NCBI GenBank assembly: GCA_944739405.2
Contig: OX123196.2
Span: 70,145,688-70,209,687, forward strand
Direction: 5' to 3'
Source of the DNA: Euclidia mi
Taxonomy: Eukaryota > Arthropoda > Insecta > Lepidoptera > Erebidae
DNA length: 64,000 nucleotides
The notes beneath the pieces are model-generated. The model was not told where the DNA came from. It made no database searches and saw nothing but the letters and a program-made list of their open reading frames with translations. Positions 34,860 to 46,479 of the stretch are shown here, piece after piece; positions within the stretch are counted from its first letter, which is position 1, and each line of letters opens with the position of its first letter. Made by a program: the position numbers and the translations under genes.

Positions 34860-36249
34860 ACAAACATAGGACATTTTACTTGGAAAATTATGGGCGATCC
34901 CAACAAGATTGTCAGTCCACCTTCCAGGAGGCCTAGCTCTGCTATGACGTCCGATGCGTGGCCGCCACTCCAGAACCTTTCTGCTCCAACGGCCATCGGT
35001 TCTTCTGGCTATGTACCCTACCACTGCCACTTCAGCCTGACTATTCGGAGAACTATGTCGGTGACTTTGGTTCGCCTGCGGATCTCCTCATTTCTGATTC
35101 ATTCCTCATTTGTGACGACACTGGCTACACACACTGATCAAGGCTTTCGTCTTGAGACACTAGGGGATATCGGACGTGAAGATATCTATAGGAGCAGGTA
35201 CGACATGGATGTTATACATGATTTTCGTCTTGTTGGACCTACTTGTTGGGAGACTCTACAGACGCCACCGAGCATTGGCCGAGATCTTCCATGGTCTCAA
35301 CCTCTCTGGTGAGTGATACAGTAGTCGCCGATGCTGTTGTTACCGAGTCTTTCCCAGTCCAGAAGCTTGAAGACTTCTTCAAGCGCAGCGGTGAATAGTT
35401 TTGGAGATATAACATCTCCCTGCCTCATCCCTCGCTGTAGTCGAATAGCTTTCGAGCTCTGGTCCTGGAGGCGGACGGACATGGTGGTGTTTTCGTACAA
35501 ACGCTTCAGCACTTCGACGTATCGATAGTCGATCTGGCACCGTTGGAGAGACTGCAGCACTGCCCAGGTTTCGATCGAATCGAAGGCTTTCTCATCTACA
35601 AACGCCAAGCATAGAGGCTGGTTATACTTGTCGGGCTTCTATATGTTTTCAGTATGTGGTCTATAGTACTATTAGCCTTTTTCGGAAGACTGGAAGTCGT
35701 GTAGCTTGCAAGCGAGACGATTCGTGATGAACCTTGAAAACAGCTTATAGATGTGGCTCAGAAGTGAGATGGGCCTGTAATTCTTTAAAAGGATTTTGTC
35801 GAACTTTTTGAAGAACAGCACAACCACACTTCTGTGCCACACTTGTGGCGTTTTACTCTCGTGTATGACGGAATTAAAAAAGTTACGAAGCATTTCAAAA
35901 GCGGGTATACCGCCAGCTTTTAAAAGCTCTGTCGTAATTTTGTCATCACCCGGTGCCTTGTTGTTTATGAGCTGTTTTAGGACCACACTAATCTCGTGCA
36001 TGGTGACGTCCGGGATGTCTTTGGTACGGTGTCGGGTCAATCTAACTCTAGGGTCACGTGTGGTTGCGGGTTCGTTTATAACTTACCATAGAACCATTCG
36101 ATCTCCTTCAAGAACTGAGGTCTAGATGACACAACACTGCCATCCTCCGCCTTCAACTTTGTTAGCTGATTTGAATCTATAGACAGATCTCTCTGGAATA
36201 CATTAGAGCCTTTGTTCCGCTCGATCGCCTCATGAACACATTGGATGTT
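34860..36249 (-). pseudogene. RTE-type LINE fragment
   Basis: Pieces of a reverse transcriptase on the minus strand. LINNKAPGDDKITTELLKAG and KNYRPISLLSHIYKLFSRF are encoded at 36040-35672, FVDEKAFDSIETWAVL and MRQGDVISPKLFTAALEEVF at 35608-35297, and a C-terminal YIARRTDGRWSRKVLEWRPR at about 35010-34900. Order and motifs fit RTE elements. The catalytic FADD box and the endonuclease are missing, frames are broken, and the 5' end is cut at the border with the right arm of the inverted duplication. Confidence 0.8.
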
Positions 36250-36500
36250 GTACAAATACTAATCCTATTCAACAATATAAATCATGACTTGTTACTTACT
36301 TGTGAAGAGTACATTTGTGTTGATTATAGCTTTATCTTGCACTGCACAGTTCAAATCAACACTTAGGCATGATTTTACGATCTCTAGGAAAGCCTGAAGC
36401 ACTGACTCATCTGGTTTTTAGACATATTTATGCACAAAATCAAAATGATTATGCTCGATACACAACGATTTGACAGCAGATGTACCAAAAACCACAGAAG
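36250..36500 (-). repeat. Inverted duplication, inner part of right arm
   Basis: Complement of 33480-33705. It borders the RTE fragment directly. The outer part of the same arm lies at 38345-38565, so 36510-38344 is an insertion into this arm or a deletion from the left arm. Confidence 0.75.
36302..36423 (-). CDS. Putative short exon of an unrecognised gene (low confidence)
   Basis: On the minus strand a frame reads DESVLQAFLEIVKSCLSVDL followed by NCAVQDKAIINTNVLFT and ends at a good donor, A|GTAAGT. The matching left-arm segment (about 33562-33670, plus strand) keeps most residues but has Gly for Glu and a TGA stop. An upstream ATGTCTAAAAA is out of frame with it in both copies, so neither copy has a clear start; an AG|ATGAGTCAG acceptor is possible but lacks a pyrimidine tract. 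I do not recognise the protein. It could be an exon of a neighbouring gene captured by the duplication, or a chance frame. Confidence 0.25.
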
Positions 36501-36944
36501 AATAACTGAAGCATGGAAGGAACGATATTTTTAAGAACAAATTGAATATAGATACACTCTTCACTCATATGATAAATTAGAGTTGCCAGAAGAAGATGGC
36601 ACTATGTTTGTCAGTTAGGGCTAAAGACAATTTGAACACAAATATTGTAACTTTTTAATTTAATAGTGACTGAGCAAATCCGCTATCGATATCGATTAAA
36701 GTTTCAATATAGGTTCAAAATCAAACGGACTTGTAAAGTATATTATTTATATGTTATACATTTTAAATTCCGTAACTTTATGTCCACAGCAGTCAGAACG
36801 CTAGTTGATGGACAGTCTTTAAATAATTATTACACTAACTTGCATTTTTAAACTGAACTTATATATTTTTGTTTCAAATGGGTACTCAGTAGCACATAAT
36901 CTTTCGAGGCATTATTTTCTAATTTTCATGGTATTTTTCTTTAC

Positions 36945-37110
36945 GCATCAACAGCCTTTTCAAGTCCACTGCTGGTCTTTAACCTTCCGTGGTGGAGGTT
37001 TGGCCTACTATAATACCACACTAGCCAGACGTATTCGTATAGGGTTTTATTTCGAGATTTCCTTCTCTTGTTTCTCTTAGTCGCCTCATACGACACCCTC
37101 GGCATAAATG
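36945..37110 (-). repeat. Old SINE family B copy
   Basis: CATCAACAGCCTTTTCAAGT, TGGCCTACTATAATACCACA and CGCCTCATACGACACCCTCG are diverged versions of family B phrases. Confidence 0.6.
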
Positions 37111-38344
37111 TTTATTTATACTTATTTATAGTTAGCTTTTCAGCTGTAATGAAAGCTGTAAGTGGGATTAATAAATATTAAATAAATAAATCATCACCCC
37201 CAAATAACATATTTTTATTAGACAAAGCAAATAATTAAGATAAAAGCAAAACTCATAGCTTAAGCATTATGATATCTGAGAATGGCATATCCAAATTCAT
37301 TCTTTACAAGGATAGGAGATAGTCGACATGGATTTTATCAAGCAAAAAACAGAAAAATTTACTTAAAATAGATAAATCAGACAAAACCTTGAATAGTGCC
37401 CAAAGGTTTGTTATTAACAATAATCACTTTATTGAAATTTTCTCATTACATAGTGTAGGTAATACAAATCTATGTGTAAAAAATGTATGTGCGGGATCGG
37501 ACACTTTTCGGTCATACATGTGACACACAGAATATTAAGAGAGAAAAAAATTGTGGCTAGACTAGCCCTTCGATTTTGTCTTGGGATCGGCACATTATTA
37601 GTCCACTAGTCGAACAAGAACAACCAAGTTTTGGTCTTTGGGTAGATGACATTTAACTAAATTTCTTTCAAATGAAGATTCCCTTATTTTGATGCATATC
37701 CACTCAGTACTCATGACTATGAAAGCAGACAATTGTTATCAAACCTTCAATTTACTGTCGTTTAAATATTACTGTCTTTGTAAAGAAAGATCAGATTTTT
37801 TCCATAGGTGCATTATTTTTTTTTTGTAATATGATGAATTCTAACAAGCTTCGGAATTCATTACTGTTGCTGATAGTTTAAATAATAGCAAGTAATTATT
37901 TAAGCACTCACACTGATATGTTTAGAAGGGAGGAGCCATCTGTCATTACTATAAAAACATTCCGCAGTAAAATGCTTGGAACAAATTCTATGGTGCTTTC
38001 TAGGCACTCAATTTTCTCCACGACATACTGCAGCAATCCACTTATTCTATAAATCTTTATCACGTGGACATATAATCTAAAAAATAACGAGGTAAAAATA
38101 TACGGTGGATAGACATATCGATAAGATTTTTTACAACACTTGAAAAGACGATATAAATATTATACGACTAAATTCAAAATCATGATATAACTGTTATAAA
38201 AGAAAAAATCACGAAGGTTATATAATTTGATGGCATAATATTGTCTAAATTGTATCTTACACGTCAGTTGACTGTGTTCAATTTGGGAGTACTAGGACCT
38301 AGGACGGTCTCTATGTATATTATCCAATCTCTTTGACCAAAAAC
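37111..38344. other. AT-rich DNA between the two parts of the right arm
   Basis: No coding segment or repeat end was recognised. Its right border adjoins the outer arm segment at 38345. Confidence 0.35.
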
Positions 38345-38565
38345 ACTTGGAAAACAATATGGAGACACTGGCACGATTGACATTTCTGATAAAAAATCAG
38401 TGTATTCAGTAACCTATGGCTATCTCTTTTTTATAACAGAGATATCGCTAAGTAAAAACGAGACAACACTATGTTTTATGTCGATTTCATATATATTTAT
38501 ATAATGTAAAGTTTCCATATGTATTATTTGTCCACTCCATATTATATTCTTTTCTCAAAGGTTTT
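38345..38565 (-). repeat. Inverted duplication, outer part of right arm
   Basis: Complement of 33232-33440, starting on the minus strand with CCTTTGAGAAAAGAATATA. These first bases coincide with the hAT target duplication CCTTTGAG of the left arm. Confidence 0.75.
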
Positions 38566-38577
38566 GATTGAGGGATT

Positions 38578-39609
38578 TTCGGCCGGTTTCTGAATTGAGA
38601 ATTTCAGCTTTCATCAGTTGAAAAATTCTGAACTAGTTGAAGTCAACTTAAGTTTTTTCTGTTTCACAGATCAGAGTGATATTTTTTCAAAGCACTTTCA
38701 ACTGAGTTTTCTTCACATCATGAATAACTTAAACCGAACAATACTAGTACGTTCCGATACAAGTAAAAAAACCGGTACTAACCATAAATTCGTATTAATT
38801 AACATTTTACAAAGAAGCACACTTGTCAGTTAATTATTTTTATACGGAAACAAATAAAAAGTCGAAATAAAGTTGTATTTAAAATTATTTCAACGATTAT
38901 TTTATTTTAATGAACAGTTTGTTGAATTTGTTCAATTCGGTATCTTAGTGAAAACGGAACGTGTATGTTATGTCAAAGTCAGTTTGTTTTATTTTTAATA
39001 CAAAATATTTGTGGCCAGGTATATTTGAGGTATAATTCTATATACCTCCATGGTGGCCACCATGGAGGTATATAGAATTAAACCTCCACGGAGGCCACAG
39101 CGTAATTATTTAGATTGTTTTAACACGGAAATCTCTTATTTATATTTTCTAACCCTTCAATTTGTTCCTAATAATATTTTTTCCAAATATTTAATACTCT
39201 TTGAACCTTTTTTCTATAAATTCTGTTTAACGACCTTCTTGTTGTGTAGACGTCAGTATGACGTAACCGCTGCTTAGCAACCGTAGTGTGGACAGTTTGA
39301 CATACTGGCTGTCATATTACTCGTGATCACGGGTTAAAAGACCAAAGTTGTATAATTATTTTTTTCTCAATTTATCAGTGCTAAGTGAGGTTTGACAAAT
39401 GTGAAATGTTTTCAGAAACGCGAATATAGAGTTGATATGGACTTGATCATGAGTTGATCATATGTTGTGTCAAATTTTAGATTTTACAAGCGCAAATACT
39501 CAAAATGTGTCAAAACAATTTTTTGTGAAACAGAAAATTGATTAAGTAGTATATAATTAGTGTTTAAATTGTTCTCGACGCGAAATTCTCAATTCAGAAA
39601 CCGGCCGAA
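38578..39609. mobile_element. 1-kb element with perfect 28-bp inverted ends
   Basis: TTCGGCCGGTTTCTGAATTG (38578 onward, 28 bp in all) is matched perfectly in inverse at 39582-39609. No target duplication is obvious. The interior contains a 46-bp perfect palindrome (39034-39079) and no coding frame with a known domain. The I-type LINE inserted just outside its right end. Confidence 0.6.
39034..39079. repeat. Perfect 46-bp palindrome
   Basis: AATTCTATATACCTCCATGG is followed by TGGCCA and the exact complement. Imperfect pairing extends outward (GTGGCC at 39011 to GGCCAC at about 39098). Confidence 0.85.
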
Positions 39610-39753
39610 TATGTGTCAAACCGGATTCTGGCGGGAACCTTAAAAAAGCGCGGATAAGAAAATTTTTCAATTTAAATTTTTTACTAAATATTCGGTGGTT
39701 TTTGCTTAAAAGTTGATCCAAAACAATAGTGATAGGTGTGCAAACCCGTGGAA

Positions 39754-40962
39754 ATGGTGGGAAATGAGGGGGGCGGGGATAACCCGCCCACCTCACATAA
39801 ACGTCCTCGGCCTGAGGCTGGAGACGGCGGGACAGAGAAGGACTGTGGTAATGGCGGCGGCGGTGAGAATTATGACTATATACCTTATACAAAACCAGAC
39901 TATAAAAGACTTTACCCAGAAAATGCAACTTGTACAGATTTTAAAGTGTTTATAGAAGCTAAAAACAATAAAGATAGAATAGGCAATAAGAGCCCTATCT
40001 ATCTCAATCACATATTTTCAAGTGAGATAAAAGGAGTGACGGCTATACAGAGAATCAACGGAAATAAAATAGCAGTCATATTTAAACAGTATAATACGGC
40101 CAATAACTTTATTAACAACAGTGCTTTTCATAACAAACATGGCTTGAAAGCATTTATTCCGGCTGCGCAAATAGAAAAAACAGGCATAATTAGATTTGTA
40201 CCAGCAAACATTTCGAACAAAGAACTATACACAAAATTATCATCAATTTATGAAATAATAGCTATAAGAAGATTCACAAAGAAGGTAGGACAAGAGCGAG
40301 TACCATTACAAACAGTTAGCATTACTTTTCTATCGAATATTCTCCCAGACAATGTACAATACGATTTGTTTTCATACCGAGTTTTCGAATATATACCCCC
40401 ATTACAGCAATGTTTCCGATGCTTTAAATTTAACCACTCCGCTAGGATATGTAATGGCAAACAAAGATGTTCCATTTGTGGAGGTGAGCATTTATATAAA
40501 GAATGTGATAGACCAACAGAGATCTGCTGTTGCAATTGCAGCGGGCCTCATCTTGCAATTTCGAGATTATGTCCAATTAAGTTAAATAAAATATTAGAAA
40601 AGAAAAATAAGATAACATATGCAAGTGCTACAATCACAAAACAACACTCAAGTGATAACATTGAATTTCCACCCTTGCCACCTCCAAAAATGAAACCAAT
40701 TAACACTGTAAATAAATCTGTAAATAAGTCTGTACATACATCTGTAAATAAGTCTGTAAATACATCTGTAAATAATACTGTACATAGTGTAAATAACTCT
40801 AGAGATGTCTCTCCTAAAGTAGACACCAAAGCCCAAATAGTTGCCAACAACGATGTACTTAAGGCCCTGGTACAGACGTTGGTGGAACTGGGTAATAAGG
40901 GCGATAATACGCCTACCACTGTAAATACCATTAGAGAAACACTTATTAAAAACCTCAAGTAA
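39754..40962 (+). CDS. LINE ORF1, zinc-knuckle Gag-like protein (402 aa)
   Basis: The first ATG in frame is at 39754 (MVGNEGGG). The middle part resembles a nucleic-acid-binding LINE ORF1. Three Cys/His knuckles follow at about residues 220-275: CFRCFKFNHSARIC (CX2CX4HX4C), CSICGGEHLYKEC and CCNCSGPHLAISRLC. The C-terminus contains a short repeat of NKSVNTSVN-type units encoded by TCTGTAAATAAG-like repeats (40710-40800). ORF1 proteins coat the LINE RNA and help target-primed reverse transcription. The frame is intact. Its stop overlaps the ORF2 start in TAATG (40960-40964). Confidence 0.85.
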   Translation: MVGNEGGGDNPPTSHKRPRPEAGDGGTEKDCGNGGGGENYDYIPYTKPDYKRLYPENATCTDFKVFIEAKNNKDRIGNKSPIYLNHIFSSEIKGVTAIQRINGNKIAVIFKQYNTANNFINNSAFHNKHGLKAFIPAAQIEKTGIIRFVPANISNKELYTKLSSIYEIIAIRRFTKKVGQERVPLQTVSITFLSNILPDNVQYDLFSYRVFEYIPPLQQCFRCFKFNHSARICNGKQRCSICGGEHLYKECDRPTEICCCNCSGPHLAISRLCPIKLNKILEKKNKITYASATITKQHSSDNIEFPPLPPPKMKPINTVNKSVNKSVHTSVNKSVNTSVNNTVHSVNNSRDVSPKVDTKAQIVANNDVLKALVQTLVELGNKGDNTPTTVNTIRETLIKNLK

Positions 40963-41909
40963 TGGATCCAAGTCATACAATGTCTAAGCTACGTATTGCT
41001 CAATATAACATTCAAAGTGCTAAAAATAAAAAACCCTTACTGATTCAATTCTTACAAAAACAAAATATTGACATTTGCTTACTTAACGAAACATGGTTTA
41101 AAGACAATAGTTTTAGAATACCTGGATATAATATTTATAATAAAAATTCTAAAAATACTCATAATGGTGTAGCAATACTAATTAAGCCATATTTAAAGTA
41201 CAAAGTTTTAAACACTAGATTTTATGAAGAAATTCAAACTGTAGCTCTGTCCTTATCTACGGTGCATGGTAGCTTGACTATTCTTTGTGTATACTGTCCT
41301 CCTTCTAGTAGACACATACGGATCAATAGACTACGTAATATTATCAATGATCTTCCAAAGCCTATATTTGTAAGTGGTGACTTTAATGCACACCACATCG
41401 CTTTTGGTTGTCTATCCACTAAGAGCAGAGGTCAGGATTTATTTAATATCATTGATGACTTGGATTTATGTATATTAAATGATGGTAGTTTTACAACTGT
41501 TAACAACCCGAGACGAAATCCGTCTGCAATTGATGTAAGCTTTATTAGTGCTAACCTCGCATCAATATGCGAGTGGTCTGTACATGATGATGCCATGGGC
41601 AGCTATCACTACCCAACAATAACAGAGATTTCACTGCATATAGATAAATATTATATTAATCCTCCTGTTGATAGGTTTATATATAACAAAGCAGATTGGC
41701 AAAAGTTTAAAACTATTTCTAAAACAATATTTAATGATTTAGTTCTAAAATTATATGATCCTATTTCAACCTATAATGATTTTTGTTCTCGATTGGATAA
41801 TTTAAAAGTTATGACAATTCCTAAACTTAATAAACCAAATAATTTCAAAAGTAGACCTCCAGCTCCTTGGTGGAATGACATTTGTGAAAAAAGTGTTATT
41901 GCCTCTTAA
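40962..41909 (+). pseudogene. LINE ORF2 part 1, AP endonuclease (315 codons, then frame break)
   Basis: Starts at the ATG overlapping the ORF1 stop. Endonuclease motifs visible: RIAQYNIQSAKNK near the start, LLNETWFKD (about residue 40), CVYCPPSSR (about 107), SGDFNAHH (about 138) and PSAIDVSFI (about 187). This domain nicks target DNA. It ends at PWWNDICEKS followed by a stop. Just after it, a GTGTGAAGTGTGAAGTG repeat marks the likely slippage that shifted the frame relative to the downstream reverse transcriptase. Confidence 0.85.
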
Positions 41910-41935
41910 AGTGTGAAGTGTGAAGTGATCCTACT

Positions 41936-44077
41936 ATGGTGAACTATTTAGATTATAAAAGAAAGGATGCACTTAAAAAAAGAACCATATCAGAACAAAA
42001 GAGAATATGTTGGAATAGCTTATGTAACACTTTTAATAGAACTACTCCTATAAGTAAGATTTGGAATCTTCTAAAAATGTTCAAAGGTATAAGAGCTGGT
42101 AATAAATCATATAAAGATGAGTTTATTTCTCAATTTCTAGATAAATTATCTGACAATAGCAATCTAAATAATATTAATAGTTTAGGCAATATTTTCGAAT
42201 TAAATAATGATAATCCAAATTCAAAATTTTTGCTAGATGCTTTTACATGGTCTGAATTTAAAATGAGTTTTTTATCTCGGAAAGACACTACACCTGGTTT
42301 AGATGATTTCCCCTATTGTATTATTAAAAATTTAGATGAATCAGCACAAAAAATATTTCTTAATATTCTTAATTTACTTTGGCATTGTAAATGTATTCCA
42401 CAATCATGGAAAACACAATGTGTCATTCCGATACTCAAACCAGATAAACCTCTCGAGCTTGCCAGCTCTTATAGACCAATATCACTGTCTTCATGTCTAG
42501 GTAAACTATTTGAAAACATGATTAAAAATCGTTTGGATTGGTATATGGAATCTAACGGCATCATTCCGCATGTACAATATGGATTTCGTCGAGGGCGAAG
42601 TTGTGCAGACAGCTTCACTTCCTTAATTTCAGACCTGAAACATGCAAAAGATAATAAGTTAAACACTGTTTGTGTATTTTTAGATGTTCAGGGTGCTTTT
42701 GACAGTCTAGATCCGGCTATACTTGTACAAGTTATGTCTAGGTTAGGTGTGCCTGGTCAACTATGTAAATGGATATATAATTTTTTGGATAGTAGAACAC
42801 TTTATGTAAGGCATAATAATACATTGCATGGTCCAAAATGTGCATCTAAAGGTACAATGCAGGGTGCTACACTATCTCCTTTGTTGTACAATATATATAC
42901 AAGTGAAATCTGTAAATTTGTAAATAGTAATGTAGATATTTTGCAGTTTGCTGATGATATTGTTTTGTACAGTAGTAATTATAATGTAGAAATTGCAATA
43001 GACAATATTAACAGAGCATTGTCCCAAATATTTCACTATTACAATGATGTGTTACATTTAAAAATTAATCCCTCCAAAAGTAGTGCCATGATATTTGGAA
43101 ATGAGAACACATATTCAAAAGTAATATATAACGGAGAATTTATAAATCCAGTGAATGTTAAGAAATTTTTAGGCATAGTATTAGATAAGCAATTAACCTT
43201 TGAGGAACATATTAAAACCATATCAAAAAATGCTCTTAAAGGATTAAATATAATAAAATGTCTTGCAGGCGTTACATGGGGAGCTGACCCGAAAATATTG
43301 TCAACTTTGTATGAAAGTATAGTTAGAAGCCATTTTGATTATAGCTCATTAGTGTATATAAATAGTACTCATGTAAATAAACTAGATCTATTGCAGAACA
43401 GGGCTTTGAGAACAATTTCTGGTGCAATGTGCTCTACTCCCATAAGGGCCATGGAAGTGGAGACTAAAATAATGCCCCTAATTTTGAGACTCATTCTACT
43501 TGCAGAGAGATTCTGTCTTAAATTAATTGCTGCAGATAACAAGAAAATAATAAACAAAATAGTACCTTCTGTATGTAGAAATCCTGGACCTCTAACAACA
43601 GGCGAGATTCTCTTAAATGGTAAATCCCCAACATTGTCCAAAATATTGCTGGAAACAGAAAACAGTTTTACTGGTATTAGAAAACAATGCCCATGGCCAT
43701 GTTACTCCTTCTCTTATCAGTGTATCACACATCCCGTCAAAGAATTGCAAAATCCCATCAATAACAATTTAGATATGTTACAGTTTATGGCAGATAATAA
43801 GAATTATTATGTTATTTACACTGATGGCAGTAAAGGAAGTGATTATGTGCGTGCTGCTATATATGATCCACAAATTCAATTCTCTCAAAGCTTTGTTCTA
43901 CACAATACATGCACCATATTCACTGCAGAGGCATATGCGGTTTATCAGGCATTAAAACATATTCGCCAAATTAACAATAGCAAATACTTTTTGATTGTTT
44001 CTGATTCACTGAGTTTGATTAAAGCCTTACAGTTTCTTTTAAGACAAATTATATTCTATATTTCATCAAAGAAATAA
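41936..44077 (+). pseudogene. LINE ORF2 part 2, reverse transcriptase and start of RNase H
   Basis: Long open segment in a different frame from part 1. Reverse-transcriptase motifs in order: KDTTPGLDDFPY (about residue 120), SSYRPISLSSCLGKLFE (about 178), YGFRRGRSC (about 217), VFLDVQGAFDSLD (about 245), GTMQGATLSPLLYNIY (about 305) and the catalytic LQFADDIVLYS (about 338). RNase H motifs follow: YTDGSKGS (about 627), TAEAYAVYQAL (about 663) and VSDSLSLIKAL (about 685). RNase H in this place separates the I group from plain jockey/CR1 elements. The frame is lost at 44077, inside RNase H. Confidence 0.85.
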
Positions 44078-44099
44078 TTTATCAATATTACCTCAAGCA

Positions 44100-44698
44100 C
44101 AAAAGCATTGCTTTTCTGTGGGTACCTTCACACCGAGGTATCTATGGCAATGAAATAGTTGATAAAACCGCATATGAAGGTAGTAATGCTATTGATGTTA
44201 GAAATGCAATGGACATTCCTATGACTGACTTCTTGCAATGTATTACTTAATGAAAATGTTTGTAACTTATGGTTAGAATTGTGGAAGAAAGACCAAGACA
44301 CTAAAGGAAAATTTTACGGCCGTATACAAGAAGAATTACCTGTTAGACCCTGGTACAATAGATTGAAGGAAGCCAGCCGAGACTTTATCACTACGATAAA
44401 TAGATTGCGCTTTGGCCATAATACTGCTCCGTCACACCTTGCTAGACTTGGCATTATTACAAGCAATACATGCCCACATTGTGAATCTCAAGAAGGAACT
44501 CAAGGAACCGTTGCACATCTTATCTTTGACTGTCAAAACTTCCTGCTTGACAGATTAGTGTTGGCTAGTGAACTCAGTGAAGTGAACATTAAGTGCGATT
44601 CTTTCTCCCGCCCGCCGCCACTCGAAGAGTTATTGAAAGACAAAAATACTTACAAACCGATATATAAATACATTAAAAATACTGTTAAAACAATTTAA
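44100..44698 (+). pseudogene. LINE ORF2 C-terminus in two frames
   Basis: The last RNase H motif, LWVPSHRGIYGNEIVDKTA, is read in one frame at about 44116-44180. From 44279 a second frame encodes FITTINRLRFGH and the terminal Cys/His motif CPHCESQEGT...HLIFDC, as in many I and R1-type elements. Two shifts separate these parts from the reverse transcriptase. Confidence 0.8.
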
Positions 44699-44805
44699 AA
44701 ATTAAGTGAATGTGCAGTGTCCGTTAAAATAAAATAAGATTTGACCTAAAGGTCCAGTTACCAGGTCATAAAATCCCAAAAAAAAAAAAAAAAATGTGTC
44801 AAACC

Positions 44806-45377
44806 ATGTCAAATGTCAAATAAACTGGAAATGAAATTGTGTCCATTTCTAAAATTATTTATTACAGCAGGAAAAGATCAACAAAAACCGTGCAGTGATA
44901 TTGGATTTTCCGTAATACACTTTACATAGCATAGCATAACAAACTTACATCGCCAAAAATACGTGTAAACACTCTGAAATAAGGTAAGCAAATACTCCCG
45001 TAGTTGTTATTTTCACAAATCCAACTCATGTAGCCGGCTGAGTAAAAATTATTTTAATTAGAAGGCTTGGGGCGTGATCATTAGCTTTTACAATGTTAAT
45101 TTGCGACTATATCATAAAAACGTCTTTTTACTTAATACGTAAATAAAATCACAATTGAATGATAATTTTGTATTCGTGTTTATTTCAGTGATCTTGTTGA
45201 CGTAATCATGTTTATTACCTTAAATTTATATCCATGTCAGTGTTCAATGGCTTTGTTATGATTATATATTTGACACAATTGCTAATGAAGCTTTGGGATT
45301 TCTCCTTTTCAACAAGGGTGCTAAATTGCCGTCAACACCATGGATATATTGCTCATTATAGTTAATACAAGGGTGTA
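44806..45377. other. Flank between the LINE and a MITE; possible 5' exon of the MARVEL gene
   Basis: A donor-like AATAAG|GTAAGCA lies at about 44982, and the preceding 120 bp lack obvious repeats, so a noncoding first exon for the gene at 47811 is possible. This rests on one splice-site match only. Confidence 0.25.
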
Positions 45378-45590
45378 CTAGTCGACCAAGCCAACTAGAC
45401 GAATGCCAACGTGACAAAATTCAACATAATTCAACAATTATAATCCAGAAATTATTTATCGTAACGTGCGAACGCGGCGTGTGAACGTACAATGCGCCTG
45501 CAATCGGTACTAGGAATTTCTGGATTATAATTAATGAATTATGTTGAATTTTGTCACGTTGACATTCGTCTAGTTGGCTTGGTTGACTAG
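45378..45590. mobile_element. Foldback MITE, TA-flanked
   Basis: About 78-bp inverted arms: CTAGTCGACCAAGCCAACTA at the left is matched by TAGTTGGCTTGGTTGACTAG at the right, with TA on both sides (45376-45377, 45591-45592). Noncoding; it fits a Tc1/mariner-type MITE. Confidence 0.7.
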
Positions 45591-45654
45591 TAATGTAGTA
45601 TTTTTTCCAGTTTAAGTAAAGTTTTATCACCCAAGTGGCAAACCAAAGTAAATA

Positions 45655-45907
45655 TTTTTATTTATAGTCTCACGCCTGTATCCCTGAAGGGGTAGGCAGA
45701 GGTGTAAATATTACACCCACATTTCGCCATGAATTTTTAGGTCCCACGTAATAGGGGCGAGCCTATTGCCGTTACTGTGCAAATCACCAGACTCCGGGCT
45801 GCTACTGAGTATTTGGAAAAACGTAAAACTTTTGCTCCACCTGGGAATCAAACTCGGGACCTCCTATCAGTAGTCGCATACGCTATCCACTGTACCACAG
45901 AGGCAGT
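45655..45907 (-). repeat. tRNA-derived SINE family A copy
   Basis: Reverse orientation, from TTTATAGTCTCACGCCTGTA to GGTACCACAGAGGCAGT-type head (GTACCACAGAGGCAG). The A- and B-box regions have point changes (AATCAAACTCGGGACC). Confidence 0.75.
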
Positions 45908-46479
45908 CCCTAAGTAAACATTATATACAAGTAAAAAAGAAAAATCCCATTTTATATAACATTATATTAGCAAATGTTGGCTCATTGTGTTGGTGACATC
46001 ATTTCACTAGATAAGTTATATTTATATGCATTTTGCCTTATATAGAAAACTTATGATGAGCCTCGGTCTATGAGAACATTGAAAAGATATCTCTTTATTT
46101 ACTAACTAGCTATGCTTTGTATATTATTATGAAGCTTTAAGTCTGGGGTTTTCTCTGTATATTTTGTATTGATTGTTGAATATGTCTGTCCCTAATAAAG
46201 TAAGTTAGTGTCTGCTTACAATGTTAAATTACTTAATACAATGTTTTATAAAGAAAATATTTTTGGAATTTTGGTTGTGTTTATGGTCACTGGGAGATAC
46301 ACATTATGCCTAGCCACCTCTGCCCTTCCAAATGATTTTTAACTGGCAGCCTTGTGCATACCCAGTAACAATAATTTCGCAGTTGATCATGGCAGTCCGT
46401 CAGTTTCATTGTCTTTCACTTTGCAATTTGCAAACTCCAAAATCTTCTTCGCAATTTTCATCTCTGCATAGAGACATCC
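45908..46479. other. Noncoding DNA upstream of the MARVEL gene
   Basis: AT-rich, no exon or repeat recognised. Confidence 0.35.

Larger units (their letters stand above)
39623..44793 (+). mobile_element. Full-length I-type LINE with A tail and 12-bp duplication
   Basis: Direct repeats ATGTGTCAAACC (39611-39622 and 44794-44805) flank the element, which ends in a run of 17 A. It has a gag-like ORF1, AP endonuclease, reverse transcriptase and RNase H, the order of the I superfamily. ORF2 has at least three frame breaks, so the copy is complete in length but not autonomous. Confidence 0.88.
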
